Part shown: one piece after another, positions 23,456 through 29,922 of the stretch
Position numbering within the stretch: the first letter of the stretch is position 1
Layout of the letters: every line of letters begins with the position of its first letter
From: a virus
Length of the DNA: 39,308 nucleotides
IMG/VR virus record: IMGVR_UViG_3300044609_000630
Span: 1 to 39,308 of that record
Direction: 5' to 3' (one strand)
The notes under the pieces: generated by a model
Told to the model about the DNA's origin: nothing
Databases searched by the model: none
The model's input: the letters and a program-made list of their open reading frames with translations, nothing else
Program-made: the position numbers and the translations under genes

Positions 23456-23712
23456 GGCCACCACGTCAGACTCGGCGTGCCGGTGTAATTGTCTTTCCGC
23501 AGGCGAGTGCCGCGCCTGATCCCGCGACATTCTCCCAGCCTACGGCCCAGCATGTGGCGATCTAGGCCCGTCTCGATGCTCAGTTCGTACGACGTGCGGC
23601 CCGGGTTCGCAAGGACCGCAGAGACGCATCTAACACGGTCCTGTGCGGCCTTGCCCTTGGACTTGGCCGCTGCGATGTGGGATGACAGGGGGTCGGTTTT
23701 GCGGGCTTTCAT
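23431..23712 (-). CDS. Putative helix-turn-helix DNA-binding protein
   Basis: A 93-residue basic protein. The stretch about 28-65 (VLANPGRTSYELSIETGLDRHMLGRRLGEC) reads as a winged helix-turn-helix, with RRGTRLRKD as a basic wing. It could regulate phage promoters; notably its stop lies in the promoter of the next gene. Target unknown. Confidence 0.78.
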   Translation of the reverse strand: MKARKTDPLSSHIAAAKSKGKAAQDRVRCVSAVLANPGRTSYELSIETGLDRHMLGRRLGECRGIRRGTRLRKDNYTGTPSLTWWPDRSSAKA

Positions 23713-23719
23713 GGGTCAC

Positions 23720-23986
23720 CTAGAAAGGCAAGTCTGAGTCGTCGAATCCGTCATTGCTTGGCGGCTGGATGCTTGGTTTCCCCTGCGGCTTCGGCTGGAC
23801 TTCCTCGCGGTCCTTCGGGTCGTTCAAATACGCCCAGCCATCCCAGCCAATCGGGACGCTCTCGATTTTCAGCATGTCGCCGTTTCTGGTGCTCATCACG
23901 ACGCCGAGCTTGTGATATCGCTTCTTTTCATTGCCCTGCGCGTCGGTGTATCGGGTAACTGCGGTAACTTCTTTGACGATTGCCAT
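23720..23986 (-). CDS. Single-stranded DNA-binding-like protein next to Bet
   Basis: An 88-residue protein with a small beta-barrel-like N-terminus (about 1-60), a Pro/Gln-rich linker and the acidic tip DDSDLPF, the hallmark of SSB tails that recruit partner proteins. It is shorter than E. coli SSB. Two bases downstream of bet, it probably works with it in annealing and replication of phage DNA. Confidence 0.82.
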   Translation of the reverse strand: MAIVKEVTAVTRYTDAQGNEKKRYHKLGVVMSTRNGDMLKIESVPIGWDGWAYLNDPKDREEVQPKPQGKPSIQPPSNDGFDDSDLPF

Positions 23987-23988
23987 GA

Positions 23989-24831
23989 TTATTCGCCTTG
24001 ATCCTGTTTCGGAAGCTTCGTCTTGATAACGTCGCGCTCATGCGTGGAAAAGATGCCGCCCTTGGTCGGGGCCAGCCACAAGTCCATCTGTGCGGCTTGC
24101 GGGATACATGCCCACGTTTCGGCGACGGTGTAAAGCTCGTCAGGGTCTTGCGACAAGTCCCAGCGGCCGATGCATTCCTTGATAAGATCGACCGAAGCGA
24201 AGTATTGCTCATAGGCGTCATCGCATCGCTGCTTTCGTTCGTCTGTAACGGTCAACAGCGGCACTTCGTTTGCGTTCTGCACGACCGTGACATCAACCAT
24301 CCGTTCCGCTTCGTCAGGCTCGACGATTCCAGCGAAACCGAACGCATAGCGGGCCGCCTGAATCGTGGCCTTGTGTCGCAGCATGCGGGCCGGCCATCGC
24401 TTCCACACGTCGGTGTTGCGCACGCATTCGGCCATGTACTCAGTGACGATTACGGGATGCGCTCGGTCCTTGCGGAACATCTTGCAGGTCACGGAAACGA
24501 GGTTGCCCTTGTCGTCCGCCGTATCGACGAACTCCATGCCGTCGAATGCAGGATGGCCGTTAATCAGCTTGAGCCATCCGTCCACACTGACCACGGGGAT
24601 AATCCCGCCGTTCGCCGGAAATGCGAAAATCTCCTTGGTGAACGGGTTTAGGCCGTGTTCTTTTGCCACAAGGCAGAACGCCGCGACCTGCTCGTCGCTA
24701 ACCTGTTTTCCGCCCATGACGGTGCTTTTCATGGTCTGGATAAAAGCCCGCTTATCCATCCCATACGTGCCGGCAAGCGATGCGATGATGCTGCCGCCGG
24801 GGTTGTCGCTGATCTGTGCAATGTTGCTCAC
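23989..24831 (-). CDS. bet: Single-strand annealing recombinase, Bet/RecT family
   Basis: A 280-residue protein that anneals complementary single strands during recombination and replication restart. Family features include GLNPFTKEIFAFPANGGIIPVVSVDGWLKLI (split here only by length), RKDRAHPVIVTEYM and RMLRHKATIQAARYAFGFAG. The start is GTG with GAGAGGG 6 nt upstream. The usual partner exonuclease (lambda Exo, YqaJ or RecE type) is not found nearby. Confidence 0.93.
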   Translation of the reverse strand: MSNIAQISDNPGGSIIASLAGTYGMDKRAFIQTMKSTVMGGKQVSDEQVAAFCLVAKEHGLNPFTKEIFAFPANGGIIPVVSVDGWLKLINGHPAFDGMEFVDTADDKGNLVSVTCKMFRKDRAHPVIVTEYMAECVRNTDVWKRWPARMLRHKATIQAARYAFGFAGIVEPDEAERMVDVTVVQNANEVPLLTVTDERKQRCDDAYEQYFASVDLIKECIGRWDLSQDPDELYTVAETWACIPQAAQMDLWLAPTKGGIFSTHERDVIKTKLPKQDQGE

Positions 24832-24917
24832 TGTCTACCCTCTCTGTCTTGAACCGTCATGCTACCTGCTGCCCGTCTCATAGGACGGGACTCTGGTCGG
24901 TTACGTCGGGGAACATG

Positions 24918-25109
24918 TCAGTCCCCGCCACCGCCACATGATCCGCTGTCAGAACTCGACGACGAGTCGCTAGAGCATCCGCTGTCGTAACTGGTGTGAT
25001 AGATGGGATTGAGCGGGCTTGTGATGCTCAGCGGGTTGAGCGGGTCGTTATCACGACGGCGGCGTTCCTCTTCTTCACGCTGGCGACGCTTACGCTGTTC
25101 TTCGTTCAT
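24918..25109 (-). CDS. Low-complexity protein (charged N-terminus, Ser/Gly C-terminus)
   Basis: A 63-residue protein. The N-terminus is almost only charged (MNEEQRKRRQREEEERRRRD), followed by NPLNPLSITSPLNPIYH and an SSDSSSSSDSGSCGGGGD tail. Similar small NP-repeat, Ser/Gly-tailed proteins occur in other phages without known function. A TTGGAGGATT site precedes the ATG. Upstream lies folded region 2, which may be its leader. Confidence 0.75.
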   Translation of the reverse strand: MNEEQRKRRQREEEERRRRDNDPLNPLSITSPLNPIYHTSYDSGCSSDSSSSSDSGSCGGGGD

Positions 25110-25138
25110 TTTGAATCCTCCAAGTGATTAGGCCGGAT

Positions 25139-25645
25139 AACAGGGGTCCGGTACTCCCCACGGAATGCATAGCCTGTCTTGCGCGGTGTACCTTCACGGC
25201 TGCGGCCGGGACTCTCCGTCAGAAATCCTGTTGTGAGAGGGTCAGGGCGTCCGCCCTTGGCCCCAGCCGCATGCGTGAAGGTGCTGGTTGAACCTTTGAG
25301 GGGTCGGACTCGGGCCGGTGCTGCATTCGACTTCTTCCGGCTTGCCTCGGGGCCGTACTTCGCCGGCCGCTGATCGGTAAAGCTCCCTCCGGGTTAGGTT
25401 CCCGGTGCTGTAGCCACGCCGCTAAACGTGTGCGCATCAGCCTGCGCATTCCGAATCCGACTTCTCAAAGGTGCCGGTTACGTCTCCGGCGCAGGGCTCT
25501 CACTGCCGTATTGCCTTGGCCTGCTGCAGCAGGGCGCAATTCCCGTCGTTGCTTTTACGTCGAACTGATCACGGGCTTCCCGACGTTGCCCGCCTTTCAC
25601 GGCGGCGGGCTGCCGTTGCACCTTTGCACGGGTGGTATATCTAAA
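25139..25645. ncRNA. Candidate large structured non-coding RNA (region 2, about 510 nt)
   Basis: No credible gene lies between 25110 and 25661. Stems: 25191-25198 with 25274-25281, continuing after a 2x2 loop as 25201-25206 with 25266-25271; inside it 25210-25216 with 25237-25243 and a hairpin at 25244-25257. A 21-bp long-range helix joins 25293-25313 to 25451-25471 with one mismatch, enclosing hairpins at 25389-25405 and 25431-25448. Another lies at 25471-25492, and more follow up to 25640. Four G-U pairs exist only in plus-sense RNA and one only in minus sense, which favours plus; but a promoter (25645-25672) and the flanking genes point leftward, so the sense is left open. No known family recognised. 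Confidence 0.55.
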
Positions 25646-25672
25646 TTCTACGCCTCTACACCTACACTTCAA
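25645..25672 (-). promoter_or_regulatory. Candidate leftward promoter ahead of folded region 2
   Basis: Reading leftward, TTGAAG (25672-25667), 16 bp and TAGAAT (25650-25645). Transcription would start near 25638, run through the whole folded region and reach the gene at 25109, bet and ssb. It overlaps the end of the upstream gene. Confidence 0.5.
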
Positions 25673-25832
25673 CGCCACGGGTGGCACTGTCCGTTTCGAT
25701 GTCGCGATAATCCGGCCTGTTCCCGTCTCGGGTTCTGGCGGACTGCTCGAAGTAGCGGAGGCGGTCAGCTTCGTCGATCATCTGGAAAGCGCGCCAGCCG
25801 GCCGGCGGCTTCACTTCGCGGTATTCGTACAT
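25662..25832 (-). CDS. Small charged protein
   Basis: A 56-residue protein, MYEYREVKPPAGWRAFQMI..., with GGAG 6 nt before the ATG at 25832. It overlaps the upstream gene by 22 nt. It is charged with no membrane segment. Function is unknown. Confidence 0.7.
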   Translation of the reverse strand: MYEYREVKPPAGWRAFQMIDEADRLRYFEQSARTRDGNRPDYRDIETDSATRGVEV

Positions 25833-26074
25833 GTGCGCTCCAGTTCGGCGATGAGTTCGTCTGCCATGTATACGGCGCATCTGGCAGTGTATTCTTGGTC
25901 GGCGTCTTTTCGCCAAGAATCAGACGATACATATGCCTGCATCGCCATCCCCGCGAACCACTCGCGCATGGTCAGGCCGCCTTCGCTGCCGACGTGCGGG
26001 TAATACTGCCCCGCGTCGCGGTCGTAGAACAACTCGGTCTTGGTGACCGGAAACGCCGGATCATTCTTGCTCAT
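25811..26074 (-). CDS. Phage protein (GLTMREWFAGMAMQA family)
   Basis: An 87-residue protein starting MSKNDPAFPVTKTELFYDRD, with the stretch GGLTMREWFAGMAMQAYVSS and a C-terminal helix YMADELIAELER. This pattern is common in phage early regions and prophages, with no assigned biochemical role. It overlaps the Cys-rich gene upstream by 14 nt. Confidence 0.82.
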   Translation of the reverse strand: MSKNDPAFPVTKTELFYDRDAGQYYPHVGSEGGLTMREWFAGMAMQAYVSSDSWRKDADQEYTARCAVYMADELIAELERTCTNTAK

Positions 26075-26234
26075 TGTCTTTGTCCTGAATGAAGAAATCG
26101 CATCGCCCTGTCTCGGAGACCGTTACGCTAAAATCATCGTACACTCGCCCCGGATGCTGGAATCGTGCGCAGTATCGCTTTTGGCCGCAATCGTTCTTGG
26201 CTGGCGAGCACCGGCAGATGTCATTAGGGAGCAT
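26061..26234 (-). CDS. 57-aa Cys-rich zinc-binding microprotein
   Basis: MLPNDICRCSPAKNDCGQKRYCARFQHPG..., 57 residues. CxC, then C and C six apart, and a final C in GRCDFFI make five Cys, a probable zinc-binding domain of a type seen in phage early operons. It starts 11 nt inside the upstream gene and ends 14 nt inside the next one. It fills what would otherwise be a 150-nt gap. Confidence 0.78.
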   Translation of the reverse strand: MLPNDICRCSPAKNDCGQKRYCARFQHPGRVYDDFSVTVSETGRCDFFIQDKDNEQE

Positions 26235-26496
26235 TGTCATAACTCATGACGTACTTTTTTGCCTCGTCTTTGCTCACGTCCACGCCATCCCAATCAAGGT
26301 GAACGGTATCGGCGTTAAGCTCGTCGATCAGTTCGCAGATGATTTCCTTTTGCCGTGGCGTGTCTTTCTGCATGATCGCACTGGCACGGCTTCCGATTGA
26401 ATTGTATTCTTCCAGAAGCTTATGCGCCCGGTCAGACGAGAAACGCCATGACTTGAGCGTTCCCCATTTCAGCGTCAGATAATCAGGCGTACTCAC
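26224..26496 (-). CDS. Phage protein of unknown function (LKWGTLK type)
   Basis: A 90-residue protein. The blocks TLKWGTLKSWRF, DTPRQKEIICELID, LDWDGVDVSKDEAKKYVMSY form a pattern found repeatedly in phage genomes. It is probably an alpha/beta fold; function is unknown. It is coupled to neighbours by overlaps. Confidence 0.82.
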   Translation of the reverse strand: MSTPDYLTLKWGTLKSWRFSSDRAHKLLEEYNSIGSRASAIMQKDTPRQKEIICELIDELNADTVHLDWDGVDVSKDEAKKYVMSYDNAP

Positions 26497-26735
26497 TCCG
26501 CACCCCCGTGATACTCGTCGAACGTATCCACAACTTTCCTAGCATTGAATTGCTCGCGGTCAAGGTCGCGGAGTATTTCAGGCGGCGCTCGGTCAGTCTG
26601 GCGAAACTGGCTCGCGAAGCTCTCGCGCAGATGATGCTCCCACGCGTCCGTCGTCCCGTTGTTTGGCCGGGACAGCCAGCGGGTAACGTCGGCCTTTGAC
26701 TTGACGCGGTTGGCAAGCTGTTGAATTGCGTTCAT
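26493..26735 (-). CDS. Small helical protein
   Basis: An 80-residue protein, MNAIQQLANRVKSKADVTRWL..., charged and helical, with two Trp-containing segments. I start at the ATG of 26735, two bases after the upstream stop; the much longer open frame would cover two other genes. Function is unknown. Confidence 0.76.
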   Translation of the reverse strand: MNAIQQLANRVKSKADVTRWLSRPNNGTTDAWEHHLRESFASQFRQTDRAPPEILRDLDREQFNARKVVDTFDEYHGGAE

Positions 26736-26737
26736 TG

Positions 26738-26920
26738 TCAGAATCCTATTCCGTAAGCTTCTGGAGTGATGCCGTAGACCGCCACACATGCGGCCTCGGC
26801 GTTGTTGTATGTCTTGTGCTGTCCGATTTGCTTGTCTGGCGTGTATTCGCCGTCGTGCGTCTCTGCCCACACGATCCGCCACTTGCCCTTGATGTTCTGG
26901 ACGTAGGGGCGCTCGGTCAT
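26738..26920 (-). CDS. Small protein (WRIVWAETHDGEYT)
   Basis: A 60-residue protein starting MTERPYVQNIKGKWRIVWAE, beta-type at the N-terminus with a helix near AEAACVAVYG. It is coupled to the upstream gene by ATGA. No family recognised. Confidence 0.75.
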   Translation of the reverse strand: MTERPYVQNIKGKWRIVWAETHDGEYTPDKQIGQHKTYNNAEAACVAVYGITPEAYGIGF

Positions 26921-27099
26921 GGCTTTTCTGCTTGCGCGTAAGATGCGTTAAACGTGCGAGTAACGTCGAACCCGCAAGGCTCAACATCAGGATCGCCGTC
27001 ATTAACTTTTCGCTTTGCTTCCGCTGCGCTATTGGCCTCCACGTAGTACGTTTGCACGCCATGGAAAGGCCTCTCCACAAGATAGGTTTTCTTGCTCAT
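26917..27099 (-). CDS. Small protein (YLVERPFHG...)
   Basis: A 60-residue protein starting MSKKTYLVERPFHGVQTYYV; beta strand, helix (SAAEAKRKVNDG) and a C-terminal strand. It resembles in layout small two-strand/one-helix proteins found in phage early operons. ATGA overlaps at both ends. Function is unknown. Confidence 0.76.
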   Translation of the reverse strand: MSKKTYLVERPFHGVQTYYVEANSAAEAKRKVNDGDPDVEPCGFDVTRTFNASYAQAEKP

Positions 27100-27479
27100 G
27101 CTTCACCTCGCAATGCCGCAAACAGGCGCACATCATTGGCCTTGCGCTCAGCGGTCAGCAGGCCGACGCGGCTGGACTGACCAAAAGCCCGCATGCGGGC
27201 GATGTCGTAGTGGTTTCGCGCGTTCATGACTCGCCATTTGTAGCCGGCCTCGCTCATGCCCGGCTCACGCTTGCCGGTCATCATCTGACGGCAGCGGCTG
27301 AGCGTAGACAGCGGATCGCCCTGCAGGAAACGGTTGTCCAGAACGTCGCGCTTCGGGCCGGTGTAGCGGTCGCCAGCGGATCGGATCGGGTAATACTCGC
27401 CGGAACATTCATTCCACACGCCCGGCCACGGCGCAAAGTCTGCCGGGTTGAAGTACAAGCATTCGATGTCGCGTGCCAT
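27096..27479 (-). CDS. Phage protein, first gene behind the 27.5-kb promoter
   Basis: A 127-residue protein starting MARDIECLYFNPADFAPWPG, aromatic-rich and then basic and helical (LSRCRQMMTGKREPGMSEAGYKWRVMNARNHYD). No family recognised. It has a dedicated promoter (27504-27552) and a GGAG site 8 nt before the ATG. Confidence 0.78.
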   Translation of the reverse strand: MARDIECLYFNPADFAPWPGVWNECSGEYYPIRSAGDRYTGPKRDVLDNRFLQGDPLSTLSRCRQMMTGKREPGMSEAGYKWRVMNARNHYDIARMRAFGQSSRVGLLTAERKANDVRLFAALRGEA

Positions 27480-27503
27480 GTCGTGTCTCCGTTGTGTGCA
27501 TCC

Positions 27504-27552
27504 ATCCTATCAAGTCGCGCGCTACGGTCAATCACTTCCCGACGAACGGTCA
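27504..27552 (-). promoter_or_regulatory. Leftward promoter with GT(N8)AC spacer palindrome and upstream box
   Basis: Reading leftward: box TGACCGTTCGTCGG (27552-27539), 7 nt, TTGACC (27531-27526), 16 bp, TAGGAT (27509-27504). GTAGCGCGCGAC (27525-27514) fills the spacer next to the -35. Box and -35 lie within the end of the upstream 47-residue gene, whose TGA is part of the -35. Confidence 0.78.
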
Positions 27553-27671
27553 AGCGCTTCTTTTGCAACGCCCACTAGGTTTGCGGGATGCGCATAGTGG
27601 TTGTCTACGATCCACTGCAGGCCCTTCCTATACGCCTCCACCTCGTCGTCCCGGGTCATCTTGTCGGTCAT
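27528..27671 (-). CDS. 47-aa small protein overlapping a promoter
   Basis: MTDKMTRDDEVEAYRKGLQW..., 47 residues, helical, ending EALDRSSGSD. The ATG overlaps the upstream TGA. Its last codons encode the upstream box and -35 of the next promoter, so sequence here is under two constraints. Function is unknown. Confidence 0.74.
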   Translation of the reverse strand: MTDKMTRDDEVEAYRKGLQWIVDNHYAHPANLVGVAKEALDRSSGSD

Positions 27672-27841
27672 GGCTGTTCCTTCGGTTCGTAGTATTTGGC
27701 TGAGGGGCCGCAGTCATCCTCGTCAACTCGCGCGTGATCTGCGCGGACATATTTTGACCTGAATGATCCGCAGCCATCCCCACCAGTATCTCGGGTAAAT
27801 CGATACTTACACCCACTGCAATCCTTGTTGTCGGTGGTCAT
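27668..27841 (-). CDS. 57-aa Cys-containing microprotein
   Basis: MTTDNKDCSGCKYRFTRDTGGDGC..., 57 residues. CxxC (8-11), C24 and C43 could bind a metal ion. It is coupled by ATGA on both sides. A clustered set of small metal-binding proteins recurs in this operon. Function is unknown. Confidence 0.76.
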   Translation of the reverse strand: MTTDNKDCSGCKYRFTRDTGGDGCGSFRSKYVRADHARVDEDDCGPSAKYYEPKEQP

Positions 27842-28032
27842 TTCGATTCCTCGATAAGGGCGCGGAAGTCATCTCCAGTGCTCCAGAAAGCTCGAAGATT
27901 ACGTTCGTTCGCCGACGGATTCAGTGCCAGCCAGTCAAGGCGGCCAACCGGTTGATGCTGAATGACGCGCCCGGCTTTCCACGCCGCCACAACCTCCTCC
28001 GCCGTCTCCAGCGGCTCCCAGCGCGCGGTCAC
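27838..28032 (-). CDS. Small protein (ETAEEVVAAWKAGR)
   Basis: A 64-residue protein starting MTARWEPLETAEEVVAAWKA; a helix-turn-strand pattern followed by WSTGDDFRALIEESK, similar in style to short proteins common in phage early regions. Function is unknown. Overlaps both neighbours by ATGA. Confidence 0.77.
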   Translation of the reverse strand: MTARWEPLETAEEVVAAWKAGRVIQHQPVGRLDWLALNPSANERNLRAFWSTGDDFRALIEESK

Positions 28033-28298
28033 TTCGCACCCCCGACCCGCGCGAGGGCTATCCGCGCATCGTCTCGCGCCAACACATCCAGCAGCTTATG
28101 GCGGTCGTTGTCGATCAGGATCGACAGGCGCGCTTCGGCTCCGATCAGCGCATCCCGCAGCGCATCCCGCTCCGCGATCAGCTCGTCCACGGCGTCGAGC
28201 GCATTACGCCCGGCGACATCGCGCCCAAAAAGAACGCGGCTTTCCATGTCAGCTACGCGCGCAGTCAGCACCGCCAGCACATCCACGGGCGCGGTCAT
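28029..28298 (-). CDS. Small coiled-coil protein
   Basis: An 89-residue protein, MTAPVDVLAVLTARVADMES..., almost fully helical with a heptad-like middle (AVDELIAERDALRDALIGAEARLSIL). It is probably a dimer. The ATG at 28298 overlaps the upstream TGA; the longer open frame is a shadow of the upstream gene. Function is unknown. Confidence 0.78.
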   Translation of the reverse strand: MTAPVDVLAVLTARVADMESRVLFGRDVAGRNALDAVDELIAERDALRDALIGAEARLSILIDNDRHKLLDVLARDDARIALARVGGAK

Positions 28299-28474
28299 GC
28301 GGCACCGACCGCAGAAGCAATCCGATCCCTCAGATCGGACGGCAGGCCGACGAACTCGACCCCGGCAAGGCTCCATTTACGGGAGTGGCATTGCTCGAAT
28401 GCGGCCATCAAGTCGGCAGTTCCGACGATGCTGTCGTACTGCTTGCGTGTCAGAAAATAGGTTGTCTTGTCCAT
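28295..28474 (-). CDS. First gene of the leftward early operon
   Basis: A 59-residue protein, MDKTTYFLTRKQYDSIVGTA.... I choose the ATG at 28474 because GGGGGAGA is about 7 nt upstream; another ATG two codons earlier is too close to that site. Its leader hairpin is shared with two other genes. Being first after the early promoter makes it a candidate early regulator or host-takeover factor, by position only. Confidence 0.75.
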   Translation of the reverse strand: MDKTTYFLTRKQYDSIVGTADLMAAFEQCHSRKWSLAGVEFVGLPSDLRDRIASAVGAA

Positions 28475-28486
28475 CTTCATTCTCCC

Positions 28487-28500
28487 CCGGCACATGCCGG
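28487..28500 (-). promoter_or_regulatory. Shared leader hairpin, copy 3
   Basis: The same CCGGCA/TGCCGG hairpin followed by GGGGGAGAA as before the genes at 23079 and 23370. The bases upstream (TAATCTAGCCAC) also match copy 1. Confidence 0.6.
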
Positions 28501-28510
28501 CCATGTGGCT

Positions 28511-28538
28511 AGATTACTCCGACCGTCTCGCCGATCAA
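28511..28538 (-). promoter_or_regulatory. Leftward early promoter
   Basis: Reading leftward, TTGATC (28538-28533), 16 bp and TAATCT (28516-28511). It lacks the palindrome and upstream box of the other leftward promoters, so it may be the first, unregulated early promoter. The rightward early operon starts about 70 bp away; a matching rightward promoter is not clear (TATCTA at about 28571 is a weak -10). Confidence 0.6.
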
Positions 28539-28608
28539 CACTATTGGTAGAACAATCCGGACCGCCTGTGTATCTAATCCGCCACCCGATCCGCGCTACC
28601 ATCACCCC

Positions 28609-28809
28609 ATGAGAATGATTCCCGCAGGCCGTCCGCCTCGAAAATGGACAGACATCGCCGTTGGCGAATCCTATTTCTGTGGATCACCTAAGTGGAGGAT
28701 CGATCGATGGATAGAGCAATTCAAGGCTGAGGGGTTTGAGTTTGTAGCGGATGCCCATGAAAAGGGCTACACGATCACATGCACGAGGAGGCCGGTAAAT
28801 GAAGCGTAA
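28609..28809 (+). CDS. First gene of the rightward early operon
   Basis: A 66-residue protein starting MRMIPAGRPPRKWTDIAVGE, with the stretch SPKWRIDRWIEQFKAEGFEF and ending TCTRRPVNEA. It is a basic alpha/beta protein; function is unknown. The Shine-Dalgarno before the ATG is weak, so the start at the third codon (ATG) is an alternative. Confidence 0.75.
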   Translation: MRMIPAGRPPRKWTDIAVGESYFCGSPKWRIDRWIEQFKAEGFEFVADAHEKGYTITCTRRPVNEA

Positions 28810-29101
28810 GCATCTTAGGTGGAAAAGGGAGCCGCGAGAAACAGGCTTGCGGGCAATTGGTGCCGCGCCCCCGGGCTGGCGTCTGCATGATGGGGAAACA
28901 GAATTTGCTTCTGTATCGCCGTTGGGCGGGGCGTGGCATAACGGCGATGTTCGCGGATGGTACTGGGTTGCCTACGAAGGCGACGGGATTGAGTGGCGCA
29001 ATACTCACGCCACCCCCTGCAGCACGCCAGAGGAAGCCAAGGCGCAAGCCAAGGCGTACATTGAAGAGTGCTTAAAGCGGAGGCAGGAAAGTGCGAGCTA
29101 A
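28799..29101 (+). CDS. Small basic/aromatic protein
   Basis: A 100-residue protein starting MKRKHLRWKREPRE, basic first, then Trp/Gly-rich (GGAWHNGDVRGWYWVAYEGD), with a C-terminal helix (EEAKAQAKAYIEECLKRRQ). The pattern is like small phage proteins of unknown role. It overlaps the upstream gene by 11 nt and the next by 11. Confidence 0.77.
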   Translation: MKRKHLRWKREPRETGLRAIGAAPPGWRLHDGETEFASVSPLGGAWHNGDVRGWYWVAYEGDGIEWRNTHATPCSTPEEAKAQAKAYIEECLKRRQESAS

Positions 29102-29417
29102 TCTACCGGATAGCATTTCCATCATCTACCTAGACGATTCCGAGGGAGGAATCACAAAATACAAGGATGTCCCGGGCCGGATTTTGCCGGGTGGGATTTT
29201 TGCGCTCACGGCATACAACAGGTATGCGCTAACCCATATTAAGACAGGGCGCATGGTCGTCAAGGTTTCCACGCTGAAAGGCGCAAAGGGGCTATCTGAT
29301 GCGCTGCAAAAGCTCCCGATCAATTGGGATTATTCCGACTGGAGCGAATGGAAAAAATGGCCTAAGGATGTCTTTGAAAAGGTGCAGGCCCTTGCTATGG
29401 AGTACCAGTACAAATGA
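29091..29417 (+). CDS. Protein of unknown function
   Basis: A 108-residue protein starting at GTG (AGGAAA upstream), MRANLPDSISIIYLDDSEGG.... It is mixed alpha/beta with a Trp-rich turn (WDYSDWSEWKKWP). No family recognised. It ends in an ATGA overlap. Confidence 0.76.
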   Translation: MRANLPDSISIIYLDDSEGGITKYKDVPGRILPGGIFALTAYNRYALTHIKTGRMVVKVSTLKGAKGLSDALQKLPINWDYSDWSEWKKWPKDVFEKVQALAMEYQYK

Positions 29418-29611
29418 GCGACTACCCCGAAGACGAGCCCAGCAAGTCCGCTAAGGACATCGCCGATGCAATCATGGCGCGGATGGGCCTACGCGTCGCG
29501 AACTGGAACAACGACATGAACCGCACCGTGGACTTTCGCGGGCACCTGATCGAATTCACGCCGGGAGGTCTCGACCGGCTCCGCAAGAAACTGGGAGGGG
29601 GTGAGAAATGA
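29414..29611 (+). CDS. Small protein of unknown function
   Basis: A 65-residue protein, MSDYPEDEPSKSAKDIADAI..., with an acidic N-terminus, a helix, and a basic C-terminal helix (LDRLRKKLGGGEK). It is coupled by ATGA to both neighbours. No family recognised. Confidence 0.76.
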   Translation: MSDYPEDEPSKSAKDIADAIMARMGLRVANWNNDMNRTVDFRGHLIEFTPGGLDRLRKKLGGGEK

Positions 29612-29922
29612 AGCCCGCACGAAGAGTCGGACAAACGCTAACGTGGGACGGAGAATATCCGGCCATTCTAAGAGATGAGGAAGGTTACAACATTGCTCAA
29701 TTCTGGCCGTCAACCCTTGATTGGCTTGACCTATTCAAAGACGCAGGCAATACCTACCACGCCACCGGCCTGACGCCGAGCGAGCTAGCGGCCCAGCGGG
29801 ATGAGTTGCTGGAGGCGCTTAGTTCCGCGATTAAAACAGCGGAGTTTGAAAATCATCCGCTCAGGCATTGGCATGAGGCTGCACGCGCCGCAATCACCAA
29901 CGCAACCAAGGGGGAGAAATGA
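29608..29922 (+). CDS. Phage protein with C-terminal LLEAL/AR.AI helix pair
   Basis: A 104-residue protein. The N-terminal half is unrecognised. The C-terminal half, ELAAQRDELLEALSSAIKT and WHEAARAAITNA, is a helical module repeated in many phage hypothetical proteins. It is coupled to neighbours by ATGA. Function is unknown. Confidence 0.8.
   Translation: MKPARRVGQTLTWDGEYPAILRDEEGYNIAQFWPSTLDWLDLFKDAGNTYHATGLTPSELAAQRDELLEALSSAIKTAEFENHPLRHWHEAARAAITNATKGEK

Noticed and set aside
24832-24917. Tiny ORFs (12 and 10 codons) and a CCCGTC/GACGGG hairpin between the genes at 25109 and bet
   Set aside because: Too short to support as genes and there is no T run; they could be leader peptides, but nothing in the sequence decides it.
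25219-25449. 76-aa minus-strand frame within folded region 2
   Set aside because: It lies across paired stems, lacks a ribosome-binding site, and is Arg/Pro-rich as expected for chance frames.
25430-26092. 220-aa open frame on the plus strand
   Set aside because: It covers folded region 2 and three leftward genes with good starts; composition (Arg/Pro/Cys-rich) is that of a shadow frame in GC-rich DNA.
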